Part shown: positions 51,108 to 59,450 of the stretch, in pieces | How positions within the stretch are numbered: position 1 is the stretch's first letter | Layout of the letters: every line of letters begins with the position of its first letter | Assembly (NCBI GenBank): GCA_902825855.1 | Contig: CADECW010000011.1 | Coordinates: 21,588-85,587 of the forward strand | Length of the DNA stretch: 64,000 nucleotides | Source: an uncultured Rhodospirillales bacterium | Lineage (GTDB): Bacteria; Pseudomonadota; Alphaproteobacteria; Reyranellales; Reyranellaceae | Direction of reading: 5' to 3' | Made by a program: the position numbers and the translations under genes | The notes under the pieces: model-generated | The model's database searches: none | Told to the model about the DNA's origin: nothing | What the model saw: the letters and a program-made list of their open reading frames with translations, nothing else

Positions 51108-51466
51108 CCCAGTCGTCGCATCTCGCCACGCTGAGCGACCTCAACCACAACTACGTGCGCTCGGTCGACCAGGCCGACGTCAAATGGTTCGACCAGCACC
51201 TCGCCCAGGACTTCATGAACATCAATCCCGACGGCACGCGCCTCGACCGCGCTGGCTTCCTGGCGCAGATCGGCCGCGGCTCGGTGGTGAAGGACATCCG
51301 CGAGCACGACGTGAAGATCCGCCTGCTGGGCGAATACGCCGTCATTCATGCCCGCACCTCTTATACGAAGCCCGACGGCACCCAGGGTGCGGGCTGGTAC
51401 ACCGACGACTGGCAGCTCCAGCCGGAGGGCTGGCGCTGCGTCTCCGCACACGTCAGCCGCTCGTAA
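51104..51466 (+). CDS. NTF2-like (SnoaL-type) protein
   Basis: 120 residues: LSDLNHNYVRSVDQADVKWFDQHLAQDFMNI and HARTSYTKPDG match the nuclear-transport-factor-2 fold. Members hold small ligands or act as steroid-delta-isomerase-like enzymes; no catalytic role is clear. Its ATG overlaps the AHSA1 stop by four bases. It is the third gene of the ArsR operon. Confidence 0.88.
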   Translation: MTQSSHLATLSDLNHNYVRSVDQADVKWFDQHLAQDFMNINPDGTRLDRAGFLAQIGRGSVVKDIREHDVKIRLLGEYAVIHARTSYTKPDGTQGAGWYTDDWQLQPEGWRCVSAHVSRS

Positions 51467-51475
51467 ACCAGACCG

Positions 51476-52648
51476 GTGTCCAGCAGCGCCGCCGGCTGGC
51501 GGGTCGTCTTCGCCTGCTTCCTGTCGGCCGTTTTTGCCTGGGGCTTCGGCTTCTATGCGCACGGCATCTATCTGGTCGAGCTGCAGAAGGCGCGCGGCTG
51601 GTCGACGGGCTTGATCTCCTCGATCGTCACCGGTCACTACGTGCTGGGCGCCCTCCTGTTGCCCCGCATCGCCTGGGCGATCGGCCGCTTCGGCCCGAGC
51701 GTGGTCTTCCTCTCGGGCCTGGCGATCACGGCCGCCGCCCTGCTCGCCCTGCCGTCGGTCACCGCACCATGGCAGCTCGCGCTCCTCTATGCGCTGATGG
51801 CGCCGGGCTGGAACGCCACCAGCTTGGCGCCGATTGCGGCCACCGTCGGCCAGTGGTTCGACAGCAAGCGCGGGCTTGCCCTCAATCTCGCCCTGAGCGG
51901 CGCCACGGTCGCGGGTCTGGTCGTGGCGCCTGCCCTGCTCGGCCTCATTCCCGCATTGGGCTTTGCCAACGCCGAGCGATTGCTGGTGGTGATCGGCATC
52001 GCCATCGCCGGCACAGCGGTGGCGCTGTTCGTGCGCCGTGGCCCGCTGTCGCCCAAGCCTGCGGCGGCACCCCGCAGCACGCTGGCGCCGCTCAAGCACT
52101 GGCATTTCTGGAGCATATCAGCTCCCTTCGCCTTCGTGCTGACCAGCCAGGTCGGCTTTCTCACACATCTCGTGCCCCTGATCGCGGGCCGCAGTGGCGT
52201 CGATCCCGGGCTCGCCGTAGGCATCAACGCCTTGATGGCGCTGGTCGGCCGCGTCGTGCTGGGCTTCGTCATCGATCGGCTCGAGCCCAGGCGCGCGTCG
52301 GCGCTCTCTTTTCTGGTCCAGGTCGCAGCCATCGCAGTTCTGGCGGGCGCCGAGCAACCGGTGGTGATCTACGCTGCTTGTGCCGTTTACGGCTTCTCTG
52401 TCGGCAACAACATCACACTATCGCCGCTGATCATCCAGCGCGAGTTTGCCGCTGCCGACTTCCCTGCCATCGTCGCCCTGTCGACGGCGGTGGTGCAGGT
52501 CGTCTACGCCTTCGGGCCCGGCCTGCTCGGCATTCTTCGCGATGGTTTCGGCGGCTATGGCGTGCCGCTGGCAGTGTGCCTGGCGCTGAACGTCGCCGCC
52601 TCGGCCGTGGTCCTCATGCGGCCGCGCCTTTTCAGCCCAGGAACTTGA
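51476..52648 (+). CDS. MFS transporter (monocarboxylate/OFA-like)
   Basis: 390 residues with about 12 predicted helices. The start GTG gives SSSAAGWRVVFACFLSAVFAWGFGFYAHGIYL, typical of OFA-type MFS. Loop motif VIDRLEPRRA and an internal repeat support the fold. Substrates may be monocarboxylates, but this is inferred from family resemblance. It closes the ArsR operon; its last bases overlap the convergent DUF2000 gene by 17. Confidence 0.9.
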   Translation: MSSSAAGWRVVFACFLSAVFAWGFGFYAHGIYLVELQKARGWSTGLISSIVTGHYVLGALLLPRIAWAIGRFGPSVVFLSGLAITAAALLALPSVTAPWQLALLYALMAPGWNATSLAPIAATVGQWFDSKRGLALNLALSGATVAGLVVAPALLGLIPALGFANAERLLVVIGIAIAGTAVALFVRRGPLSPKPAAAPRSTLAPLKHWHFWSISAPFAFVLTSQVGFLTHLVPLIAGRSGVDPGLAVGINALMALVGRVVLGFVIDRLEPRRASALSFLVQVAAIAVLAGAEQPVVIYAACAVYGFSVGNNITLSPLIIQREFAAADFPAIVALSTAVVQVVYAFGPGLLGILRDGFGGYGVPLAVCLALNVAASAVVLMRPRLFSPGT

Positions 52649-53042
52649 GCTTGTTTATGACCTTGTCGATCACCTTGCGGGGGCCGTGCACGCCGATGCC
52701 GACGAAATCGAGCGCCTCGGCGTCGGCGGCCGCGACGGCGGCACGGTTGTCGGCGTCGTTGGTGGTCTTGAACATCGCATCGATGTAGATCGCCGGGCGG
52801 AGCGCCCGCGACAGCGCGCGTTGATGGGTGCGGCGCAGTTCGTCGAGCGAGGCGCCGTAGACGAACACCGGCTCGCGCACCAGCGCGCTGTAGAACCGGC
52901 CGGCGCCGTCGACGTAGGGTTCGCCCGCGATCTCGGGATTTCCGGCCATCAGCCCTCCGGTCAGGAAGGCCGCGACATTGGCGACCTGCCAGGCCGCAAG
53001 GTCGGTGCGCAGGATCAACGCGGTCTTGGTGTCGTAGATCAT
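52632..53042 (-). CDS. DUF2000 domain protein
   Basis: 136 residues beginning MIYDTKTALILRTDLAAWQVANVAAFL, with VFVYGASLDELRRTHQRAL and VGIGVHGPRKVIDKVI further on. DUF2000 is a small family of unknown function, often beside AraC regulators, as here. An in-frame ATG six codons earlier is possible. It shares a short divergent gap with the AraC gene, which probably regulates it. Confidence 0.85.
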   Translation of the reverse strand: MIYDTKTALILRTDLAAWQVANVAAFLTGGLMAGNPEIAGEPYVDGAGRFYSALVREPVFVYGASLDELRRTHQRALSRALRPAIYIDAMFKTTNDADNRAAVAAADAEALDFVGIGVHGPRKVIDKVINKLKFLG

Positions 53043-53090
53043 GCACCCCATATCGGGCATGCTGACCGGGGACGTCTTGAACGTTTGTGC

Positions 53091-53906
53091 ATGGTGAACG
53101 ACCTCATCCGCTTCGACGAACCGCGCTCGGGCGTTCAGCGCCTGGCGGCGCGTTTCGGCGGCCATGCCTACGACACGCATCGCCACGAGACATATGGCGT
53201 CGGCCTCACCCTCTGGGGCGCGCAGTCCTTCCACTATCGCGGCGCGCTCCGGACCAGCCGCGGCGGCCAGGTCATGGTGCTGCATCCCGACGAGGCGCAC
53301 GACGGCCACGCCGCCCCCGACGATGGAGGGGTCGAGGCCGGCTTCGCCTACCGTATGCTCTATGTCGACCCGGCCGCGGTATCGGCGGCGGTCGGCGGCA
53401 ATCCGCCCTTCGTGCCCGAGGTCGTGGCCGACGATGCGGTGCTGGCCGAAGTCCTGCGCGAAGCCTTCGCCGATTTCCCGCGATGCCTGGAGCCGCTGGC
53501 AGTCGACGCCGTGGTCGAGCGCCTGGCCGGTCGGCTGGCGGCACGCAGCGACGCTCGACCGCGCGCCCGCAGCGCTGCCGTCGCCCATCGCGCCGTGGCC
53601 CGGGCTCGCGACTTTCTGGCGGCTGAGGCGCACCGCACCGTCGCCTCCGAGGAACTCGAGACCGTGACCGGCCTCGACCGCTTCGCGCTGTCCCGCCACT
53701 TCCGTGCCGCCACGGGCACCTCGCCGCACCGCTACCAGGTCGGCCGCCGCCTCGCCCGGGCACAGAAGATGATCGCCGATGGTGTTGCCCTGTCGGATGC
53801 CGCTGCCGCCACCGGCTTTGCCGACCAGAGCCACCTTACCCGGCATTTCTCGGCCCGGTTCGGCCTGACGCCGGGCCGCTGGGCGATGCTGGCGAGACAA
53901 CGTTAG
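53091..53906 (+). CDS. AraC-family transcriptional regulator
   Basis: 271 residues. The N-terminal cupin-like sensing half (HRHETYGVGLTLWG) is followed by two HTH motifs: ARDFLAAEAHRTVASEELETVTGLDRFALSRHF and ALSDAAAATGFADQSHLTRHFSARFGLTPGRW. It is divergent from the DUF2000 gene with 48 bp between starts, a likely regulator-target pair. Ligand unknown. Confidence 0.92.
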   Translation: MVNDLIRFDEPRSGVQRLAARFGGHAYDTHRHETYGVGLTLWGAQSFHYRGALRTSRGGQVMVLHPDEAHDGHAAPDDGGVEAGFAYRMLYVDPAAVSAAVGGNPPFVPEVVADDAVLAEVLREAFADFPRCLEPLAVDAVVERLAGRLAARSDARPRARSAAVAHRAVARARDFLAAEAHRTVASEELETVTGLDRFALSRHFRAATGTSPHRYQVGRRLARAQKMIADGVALSDAAAATGFADQSHLTRHFSARFGLTPGRWAMLARQR

Positions 53907-53985
53907 GGAACCTCGCGCGGCCCCATTCGTTACGGTTCTCATGAACCGGAGGTTGCCGTGACCAGTCCACGTTCGACGGCCAGCA

Positions 53986-55869
53986 TTGCCGGTCATCCAA
54001 CCTGGTCTACCTCCATCACGTCGGCATCTCCGACGAGCACGAGGAGGCTCCTTTGTACCGCGAACCCCGCTGCACCACCTGAGCACGATCGCTGACTACG
54101 GCCTGATCGGCGACTGCCGGACGGCGGCCCTCGTCTCGCGCACAGGGTCGATCGACTGGCTGTGCCTGCCCGACTTCTCGAGCCCCTCGATCTTCGCGGG
54201 CGTGCTCGATGCGGCGTGCGGCGGCAGCTGCTCGGTGAGGCCGCGCGACCCTTTCTTCACCAGCGAGCGACGCTATGTCGAGCGTACGGCCGTGCTCGAG
54301 ACCGACTTCACCACCGACAGTGGCAGTGCCCGCCTGCTCGACCTCATGCCGATCGACGATGGCGCCCGGTCGCTGCGGCCGATGCGCGAAGTGCTGCGCG
54401 CAATCGAAGGCATGGCCGGCACGGTCGAAATAGCAGTTAGAGTCGACGTTCGCCCCGACTATGCCCGCCGCCAGCTGCGGCCGCGACGGCGCGGACCTCT
54501 CGGCTGGACCTACCTGTGGGGCAATGAAGTGCTGGCCGTACACACCGACATCGCGCTCGAGCCCGAGGGCGACACGCTGGTAGGCACGGCCGTCCTCGGA
54601 CCGGGTGACCGTCGCTATCTCAGCCTCGCCTATACCAAGGGCGACCCGGCAGTCCTGCCGCCGCTCGGCGCAAACGCCGAGGCGCGTATCGCCGATACGA
54701 TCGACTGGTGGCGCGACTGGACAGGCCGCTGCCGATACAGCGGACCCTATCGCGACGAATTGGTGCGCAGTGCCGTTACACTGAAGCTGCTGACCTACGC
54801 GTTGTCGGGCGCAATCGTCGCCGCGCCGACGACGTCACTGCCCGAGGCGATCGGCAAAGGCCGCAACTGGGACTACCGCTACTGTTGGCTGCGCGACGCC
54901 GGCCTCACCACCGAGGCGTTGCTGGCGACGGGCTATCGCGAGGAGGCGCTGTCGTTCCTGAGGTGGATGCTGCATGCCACGCGGCTCAGCTGGCCCGAGT
55001 TGCAGGTCATGTACGACATCTTTGGCCGCACGCAGCTCGATGAGAAGGAGTTGGCGCACCTCGCTGGCTATGCCGGGTCGCGTCCGGTGCGCATCGGCAA
55101 CGCTGCCTACCGTCAGCGCCAGCTCGACATCTATGGCGAGGTCGTGACCGCCGCGCGCGCCGCCCTGGCGGGCAACGGCCGGCTCGACCGCGAATCGGCG
55201 CGCATGCTGACGGGATTGGGCGACGTGGTCTGCCGTCAGTGGCACGATTCCGATTCCAGCATCTGGGAAGTGCGCGGCCCGCTGCGCCACTACACCTTCT
55301 CCAAAGTCATGTGCTGGGCCGCACTCGATGGGCTGCTGAAGCTTCATGACGACGGCACGCTCCTCCTGTCGCCGGCAAAGATCGAATCGTTCGGCCGCGA
55401 GCGTGCGGCGCTCGAGCAGGTGATCGAGCGGCGCGGCTTCAACGAGGGGCTGGGCAGCTACACCAGCGTGCTGGACGGCGACAAGGTCGATGCCTCGCTG
55501 CTGCTGATGGCCTGCATCGGCTACAAGGACGCAGGCGATCCCCGCATGCGCTCGACCTACGACCTCATCCACAGGCGGCTCGGCCGCAACGGCCTGCTCA
55601 ATCGCTACGAACGTTTCGACGGCATCGCCGGCGTCGAGGGCGCGTTCGGCATCTGCGGCTTCTGGGCCATCGACAATCTTGCCAAGCGCGGCGATCTCGA
55701 CGCGGCCGAGCAACGCTTCCAGCACATGCTGTCCTTCGCCAACGATCTCGGCCTCTATGCCGAGGAAATCGACATCGCATCGGGTGCAGCGCTCGGCAAT
55801 TTCCCGCAGGCCTTCACCCATGTCGGCCTGATCAACGCCGCCGTCGCCATCGAACGAGCGCGCGCATGA
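53986..55869 (+). CDS. Glycoside hydrolase family 15 (glucoamylase/trehalase-like) protein
   Basis: About 600 residues of GH15-like sequence. The N-terminal trehalase-like part begins at ADYGLIGDCRTAALVSRTGSIDWLCLPDF; the barrel contains GRNWDYRYCWLRDAG and the end reads LGNFPQAFTHVGLINA. It likely hydrolyses alpha-glucosides or trehalose. The start is unclear: no ATG is in frame, the only conventional one is a TTG at 53986, and the best Shine-Dalgarno (ACGAGGAGG) points to a different frame. A small N-terminal frameshift or a non-ATG start is therefore possible. It is coupled to the next gene by a four-base overlap. Confidence 0.88.
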   Translation: MPVIQPGLPPSRRHLRRARGGSFVPRTPLHHLSTIADYGLIGDCRTAALVSRTGSIDWLCLPDFSSPSIFAGVLDAACGGSCSVRPRDPFFTSERRYVERTAVLETDFTTDSGSARLLDLMPIDDGARSLRPMREVLRAIEGMAGTVEIAVRVDVRPDYARRQLRPRRRGPLGWTYLWGNEVLAVHTDIALEPEGDTLVGTAVLGPGDRRYLSLAYTKGDPAVLPPLGANAEARIADTIDWWRDWTGRCRYSGPYRDELVRSAVTLKLLTYALSGAIVAAPTTSLPEAIGKGRNWDYRYCWLRDAGLTTEALLATGYREEALSFLRWMLHATRLSWPELQVMYDIFGRTQLDEKELAHLAGYAGSRPVRIGNAAYRQRQLDIYGEVVTAARAALAGNGRLDRESARMLTGLGDVVCRQWHDSDSSIWEVRGPLRHYTFSKVMCWAALDGLLKLHDDGTLLLSPAKIESFGRERAALEQVIERRGFNEGLGSYTSVLDGDKVDASLLLMACIGYKDAGDPRMRSTYDLIHRRLGRNGLLNRYERFDGIAGVEGAFGICGFWAIDNLAKRGDLDAAEQRFQHMLSFANDLGLYAEEIDIASGAALGNFPQAFTHVGLINAAVAIERARA

Positions 55870-56345
55870 ACCTCGCCTACGCCGTGCTGTGGGGCCTTCT
55901 GGCCACCGTTGCCATGACGACGGTGCTGCGCGCCAGCCAGGGCTTCGGCTGGTCGCGGCTCAGCCTGCCGCTGCTGGTCGGCACCTTCCTGACCGGCGAG
56001 CGCGATCGCGCGGTGGCATGGGGCTATTCGCTCTATGTCATCGCCGGCTGGCTGTTCGCCTTCCTCTACTTCCTGCTGTTCGACAGCGTCGGCATCCATA
56101 CCTGGTGGTTCGGCGCCCTGGCCGGGCTGGTGCACGGCGTCTTCCTGCTGGTCTCCGTCCTGCCGCTGCTGCCGTTCGTCCACCCGCGCATGGCTTCCGA
56201 GTATCACGGCGTCACGGCCGAACGGCAGCTCGAGCCACCGGGTTTCCTGGCCGTGAACTACGGCTACGGAACGCCGCTCACGACGCTTGCGGCGCAGACC
56301 ATCTACGGCGCGGTGCTCGGGACATTCGTGCAGCTCGCGGGCTAG
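55866..56345 (+). CDS. Membrane protein, four predicted helices
   Basis: 159 residues with four hydrophobic stretches (YAVLWGLLATVAMTTVLRA, YSLYVIAGWLFAFLYFLL, WFGALAGLVHGVFLLVSVLPLLPF and a C-terminal one). It starts within the stop of the GH15 gene (ATGA), so it is translated with it and may be an accessory membrane partner. Its stop codon overlaps the stop of the convergent FAD monooxygenase. No family recognised. Confidence 0.75.
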   Translation: MNLAYAVLWGLLATVAMTTVLRASQGFGWSRLSLPLLVGTFLTGERDRAVAWGYSLYVIAGWLFAFLYFLLFDSVGIHTWWFGALAGLVHGVFLLVSVLPLLPFVHPRMASEYHGVTAERQLEPPGFLAVNYGYGTPLTTLAAQTIYGAVLGTFVQLAG

Positions 56346-57556
56346 ACGGCGTCGAGCGGAAAGCATCCGTCGTCACCGAGCTTCGTCGCCGAGAACCAGC
56401 CACGGCGCGTGCCGGCGAGCGTCGTTCCCATCATCGCGCGCAGGGCCGGGACGTGGCAGGCCGGCCCCATGACGGCGTCGCGCAACCAGCCGAGCGGTGC
56501 CAGCCGCGACTGGAAGAACGGCGTCAGGAGATGGCTGGCGTTGCGGTAGTAGCGCACGGGCGGCACGCGGCGCCGCTCGAAGTGCAGGAACGCCGAGAGA
56601 AGATCAGGCGCCGCGGCCAAGGTCTGGGCCAGCACCCAGGCGTCCATCAGGCCGAGATTTGCGCCCTGGCCGAGCTGCGGGCTGGTGCCGTGGGCAGCGT
56701 CGCCGATGAACAGCACGGGGCCTGCGTTCCAGTGCGTCAGGGAGACATGGCGATAGGTCGCGCGGGCGACGTCTCCGGCATTGGCGGCGTGATCGATGAT
56801 CGGCGCGGCCTCGGGCCACAGCGCCGTCGCGGTCCGGCGCCAGGCCTCGAGGTCGATCGTCCTGCTGCGGCCCAGCGCGCGCATGGGCATGCTCCAGTAC
56901 ATCGTCAGCTTGTCGTGGCCGGTCGGCAGCAGGCCCATCATGAGCGTGGTGCCGTGCACGCGCTGACGCAGGAGACCCGCAGCACCGATGCCCGCGAGGT
57001 CGGGCGTGGTGGTCCAGATGCATCCCCAGGGATAGATCGGCGCGCGAGCGTGCGGCAGCAGGCGCGAGCGCAATTGCGAGTGCGCACCGTCGGCCGCGAT
57101 GATCAGATCGAACGGGCCATGGCGCGCGCCGCCGGCTTCGACGAGATGCGTCTTGTCCACGTCGACGATCTCCGCACCCGTAACCAGCTTTGCCGGCGAC
57201 TTCGCGAGGCGGTCATGCAGCAGCTCGAACAGGGTGGCGCGAAGTATCCCGACACCGAAGGCGAGCGGATGCAGGTCGGCATAGCGCAGGTCGAGGATCG
57301 AACGTCCGCGATGGGTGCGCGCCTCCAGCCCGGCGACGCGCGCTCCGCCAGCGATCGCGGCATCGGCGAGACCCAGTTGGCGCAGTACGGCAAGACCCGT
57401 CGGCTGCAACAGCAGTCCGGCTCCTACCGGCTGCGGCTCCGCGAACCGTTCGTAGATGGTGACGCGATGACCCGTCTCGGCGAGCAACGCCGCCGCCGCC
57501 TGGCCCGCCACGCCGCAGCCGACCACGGCGATATCGAGAGGGCCGAGGAACTTCAT
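56342..57556 (-). CDS. FAD-dependent monooxygenase (PHBH fold)
   Basis: 404 residues. FAD-binding GCGVAGQAAAALLAETGH (about 13-30), the DG motif in LIIAADGAHSQLR, and GDAAHGTSPQLGQGANLG (second FAD contact) match the p-hydroxybenzoate hydroxylase-type group A monooxygenases. It would hydroxylate an aromatic compound with NAD(P)H and O2. The ATG at 57556 is favoured by the FAD-motif position. Substrate unknown. It follows a clear hairpin that ends the SDR operon. Confidence 0.92.
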   Translation of the reverse strand: MKFLGPLDIAVVGCGVAGQAAAALLAETGHRVTIYERFAEPQPVGAGLLLQPTGLAVLRQLGLADAAIAGGARVAGLEARTHRGRSILDLRYADLHPLAFGVGILRATLFELLHDRLAKSPAKLVTGAEIVDVDKTHLVEAGGARHGPFDLIIAADGAHSQLRSRLLPHARAPIYPWGCIWTTTPDLAGIGAAGLLRQRVHGTTLMMGLLPTGHDKLTMYWSMPMRALGRSRTIDLEAWRRTATALWPEAAPIIDHAANAGDVARATYRHVSLTHWNAGPVLFIGDAAHGTSPQLGQGANLGLMDAWVLAQTLAAAPDLLSAFLHFERRRVPPVRYYRNASHLLTPFFQSRLAPLGWLRDAVMGPACHVPALRAMMGTTLAGTRRGWFSATKLGDDGCFPLDAV

Positions 57557-57583
57557 CGGCCCAAAATAACCTAAGTCATCCGC

Positions 57584-57613
57584 AAGAAAGAAGCGGCACC
57601 AAGGCCGCTTCTT
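57584..57613 (-). terminator. Rho-independent terminator for the SDR operon
   Basis: A ten-base-pair stem (AAGAAGCGGC/GCCGCTTCTT, loop 6) lies just downstream of the SDR stop on the minus strand and is followed by a T-rich run (TTCTTTCTTG). It separates the operon from the FAD monooxygenase gene. Confidence 0.6.
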
Positions 57614-57634
57614 CCGGGAGCGCGGCTCCGATGG

Positions 57635-58459
57635 CTACAGGCCGCCGTTCACCACGAGGCACTGGCCCGAGACATAGTCGCTGTCGGGACTGCAGAAGAG
57701 GTAGACCGACCCGGCGGCCTCTTCCGGCAGGCCGCCGCGGCCGAGCGGGATCATCTGGTTCATGGCGGCGATACGGCCGCCCTGCACGCCGATCTTGACC
57801 TTGCGGCCCTGGACCTCGATCTCGCCGGCCTCGCCTTCGCTCAACGGCTTTGTGAGGCGCGTCTGGATGTAGCCAAAGGCCACGGCATTCACCGTGACGT
57901 CGTAGCGGCCGAATTCCTTGGCCAGCGTCTTGGTCAGGCCGACGATGCCTGCCTTGCCGGCCGAGTAGTTCGACTGGCCGGCATTGCCGTTGACGCCCGA
58001 GGTCGAGGAGATGTTGACGACCTTGCGCACGATGCGCTTGCCGGCCGAGCGTTCCTTCTCGACCTCGGCGCGGAAATGCTGCTGGAAAGCGCGCAGGATC
58101 CTGAACGGCGCGGTCAGGTGGACGTCGAGGATGGCGTACCACTGCTCGTCGCTCATCTTCTGGATGACCGAATCCCAAGTGTACCCGGCGTTGTTCACGA
58201 CGACATGGCAGCCGCCGAAGGCGTCGACCGCCGTCTTGACGATGCGGTCGCCGAAGTCGGGCTTGGCGACGTCGCCGTTGCAGGCGACGGCCTTGCCGCC
58301 CATGCGCTCGATCTCGGCGATGGTCTCCTTTGCCGGCGCCTCGTCGATGTCGTTGATCACCACCTTGGCGCCGTCGCGCACCAGGCGCATCGCGATCTCC
58401 TTGCCGATACCGCGTCCCGATCCGGTGACGATCGCGACCCTGCCGTCCATCTGACCCAT
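57635..58459 (-). CDS. SDR-family dehydrogenase (3-hydroxyacyl-CoA-type)
   Basis: 274 residues. NAD(P)-binding TGSGRGIG near the start (MGQMDGRVAIVTGSG), NNAGYT, the Ser in VNISSTSG and YSAGKAG (Tyr and Lys) give the classical SDR triad. Length and form fit 3-oxoacyl reductases or (3R)-hydroxyacyl-CoA dehydrogenases. The ATG follows AGGAGA. It is the last gene of an operon with the two MaoC-type genes, so it probably works on the same CoA thioester as a hydratase and dehydrogenase pair. Confidence 0.93.
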   Translation of the reverse strand: MGQMDGRVAIVTGSGRGIGKEIAMRLVRDGAKVVINDIDEAPAKETIAEIERMGGKAVACNGDVAKPDFGDRIVKTAVDAFGGCHVVVNNAGYTWDSVIQKMSDEQWYAILDVHLTAPFRILRAFQQHFRAEVEKERSAGKRIVRKVVNISSTSGVNGNAGQSNYSAGKAGIVGLTKTLAKEFGRYDVTVNAVAFGYIQTRLTKPLSEGEAGEIEVQGRKVKIGVQGGRIAAMNQMIPLGRGGLPEEAAGSVYLFCSPDSDYVSGQCLVVNGGL

Positions 58460-58479
58460 CTGTCTCTCCTGAAGCGCGT

Positions 58480-58902
58480 TTACGCCGCGGCCACGGTGGC
58501 GTGGCCCTGCAGCGTGTCCTGGCCGTTCTGGTTGGTGCACTTGACCTCGAGGTCGATCAGCTTCTCGCCGCCCTCCTCTCGCTTGCCCGTGACCTTGCCC
58601 GAGAGCGTGATGACATCGCCGGGCCAGGTGATCGAGGTGAAGCGCGTGCCGAGCCTGCGGATGCGATCGCGCGGCGCATAGCTGGTGACCAGCCTGCCCA
58701 AAAATCCCATCGACAGCATGCCGTGGGCGAACACGTCCTTGAAACCGAACTTCTTGGCGAAGTCGAGGTCGACATGGATCGGATTGTGATCGCCCGAGCC
58801 GCCGCAATAGAGAGCGAGCTGGTGGCGGCTGATCGGCGGCAGAACGATCGGCTTGATCGTGTCGCCGACCTTGACCTGGTCGAACTTGGGAGCTGCTACC
58901 AT
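58480..58902 (-). CDS. MaoC-like (R)-hydratase, catalytic half
   Basis: 140 residues with the hot-dog fold and the hydratase motif GSGDHNPIHVDLDFAKKFGFKDVFAHGM (Asp and His dyad near residues 37-42). It hydrates trans-2-enoyl-CoA to (3R)-hydroxyacyl-CoA. GGGAGAAGAAAATGG gives the start. It pairs with the noncatalytic-type MaoC gene 14 bp away, as in HadAB or similar heterodimers, in the same operon. Confidence 0.92.
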   Translation of the reverse strand: MVAAPKFDQVKVGDTIKPIVLPPISRHQLALYCGGSGDHNPIHVDLDFAKKFGFKDVFAHGMLSMGFLGRLVTSYAPRDRIRRLGTRFTSITWPGDVITLSGKVTGKREEGGEKLIDLEVKCTNQNGQDTLQGHATVAAA

Positions 58903-58916
58903 TTTCTTCTCCCTCA

Positions 58917-59375
58917 CTACTTGGCGGCGTCTGGGTTGCGCACGACGGTGATGCCCGTGCCCTTGGCCACGAGCTTGCCCGCCTGGTTCTTGAGCGACGT
59001 CTCCGAGACGACGAACCACAGGGCCCCGCCCTTCTTGTCGTACATGTCGGTCACCTTCTGCTGGCAGGTGATCTTGTCGCCGACATGGACCGGCGCGAAA
59101 TAGTCGTAGTGCTGCTCGCCGTGCAGGATCAGGCCGATATCGACGTTGAGCAGGCGCAGCAGGCCGCCCTTCTCGGGATCGTCGTTGGTGATCGCCTGGA
59201 GGAAGGTCGGCGGCACCGGCACGGCGCTGTAGCCGGCGGCCTTTGCCGCGGCCTCGTCGGCATAGATCGGGTCTTCCTCGCCGATGGCCTTGCAGAACAG
59301 CTTCACCTTGCCGGCTTCGACGGTGGTGGTGAATGCGTTGAATTCGTGACCGATCACTTTCTTGTCGAGCTGCAT
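58917..59375 (-). CDS. MaoC-like dehydratase, N-terminal (FAS1-like) half
   Basis: 152 residues. FNAFTTTVEAGKVKLFCKAIGEEDPIYADEAAAKAAGY and VPPTFLQAITND fit the FAS1-type MaoC dehydratase domain that forms a heterodimer with a catalytic partner; the catalytic His/Asp pair is absent. GGGAGGAAAC lies before the ATG. It starts the MaoC-MaoC-SDR operon, just after the terminator hairpin. Confidence 0.88.
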   Translation of the reverse strand: MQLDKKVIGHEFNAFTTTVEAGKVKLFCKAIGEEDPIYADEAAAKAAGYSAVPVPPTFLQAITNDDPEKGGLLRLLNVDIGLILHGEQHYDYFAPVHVGDKITCQQKVTDMYDKKGGALWFVVSETSLKNQAGKLVAKGTGITVVRNPDAAK

Positions 59376-59389
59376 GTTTCCTCCCGTGC

Positions 59390-59436
59390 CTTGAAAGAAA
59401 AACCCTCTCTCCGACCGGCCGGCCGGAGAGAGGGTT
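59390..59436 (-). terminator. Rho-independent terminator after the thiolase gene
   Basis: A 13-base-pair perfect stem (AACCCTCTCTCCG/CGGAGAGAGGGTT) with a ten-base GC-rich loop is followed on the minus strand by TTTTTCTTTC. It sits between the thiolase stop and the MaoC start, so it would end or attenuate the upstream transcript. Confidence 0.75.
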
Positions 59437-59450
59437 GCTTCGTCTCGCAG

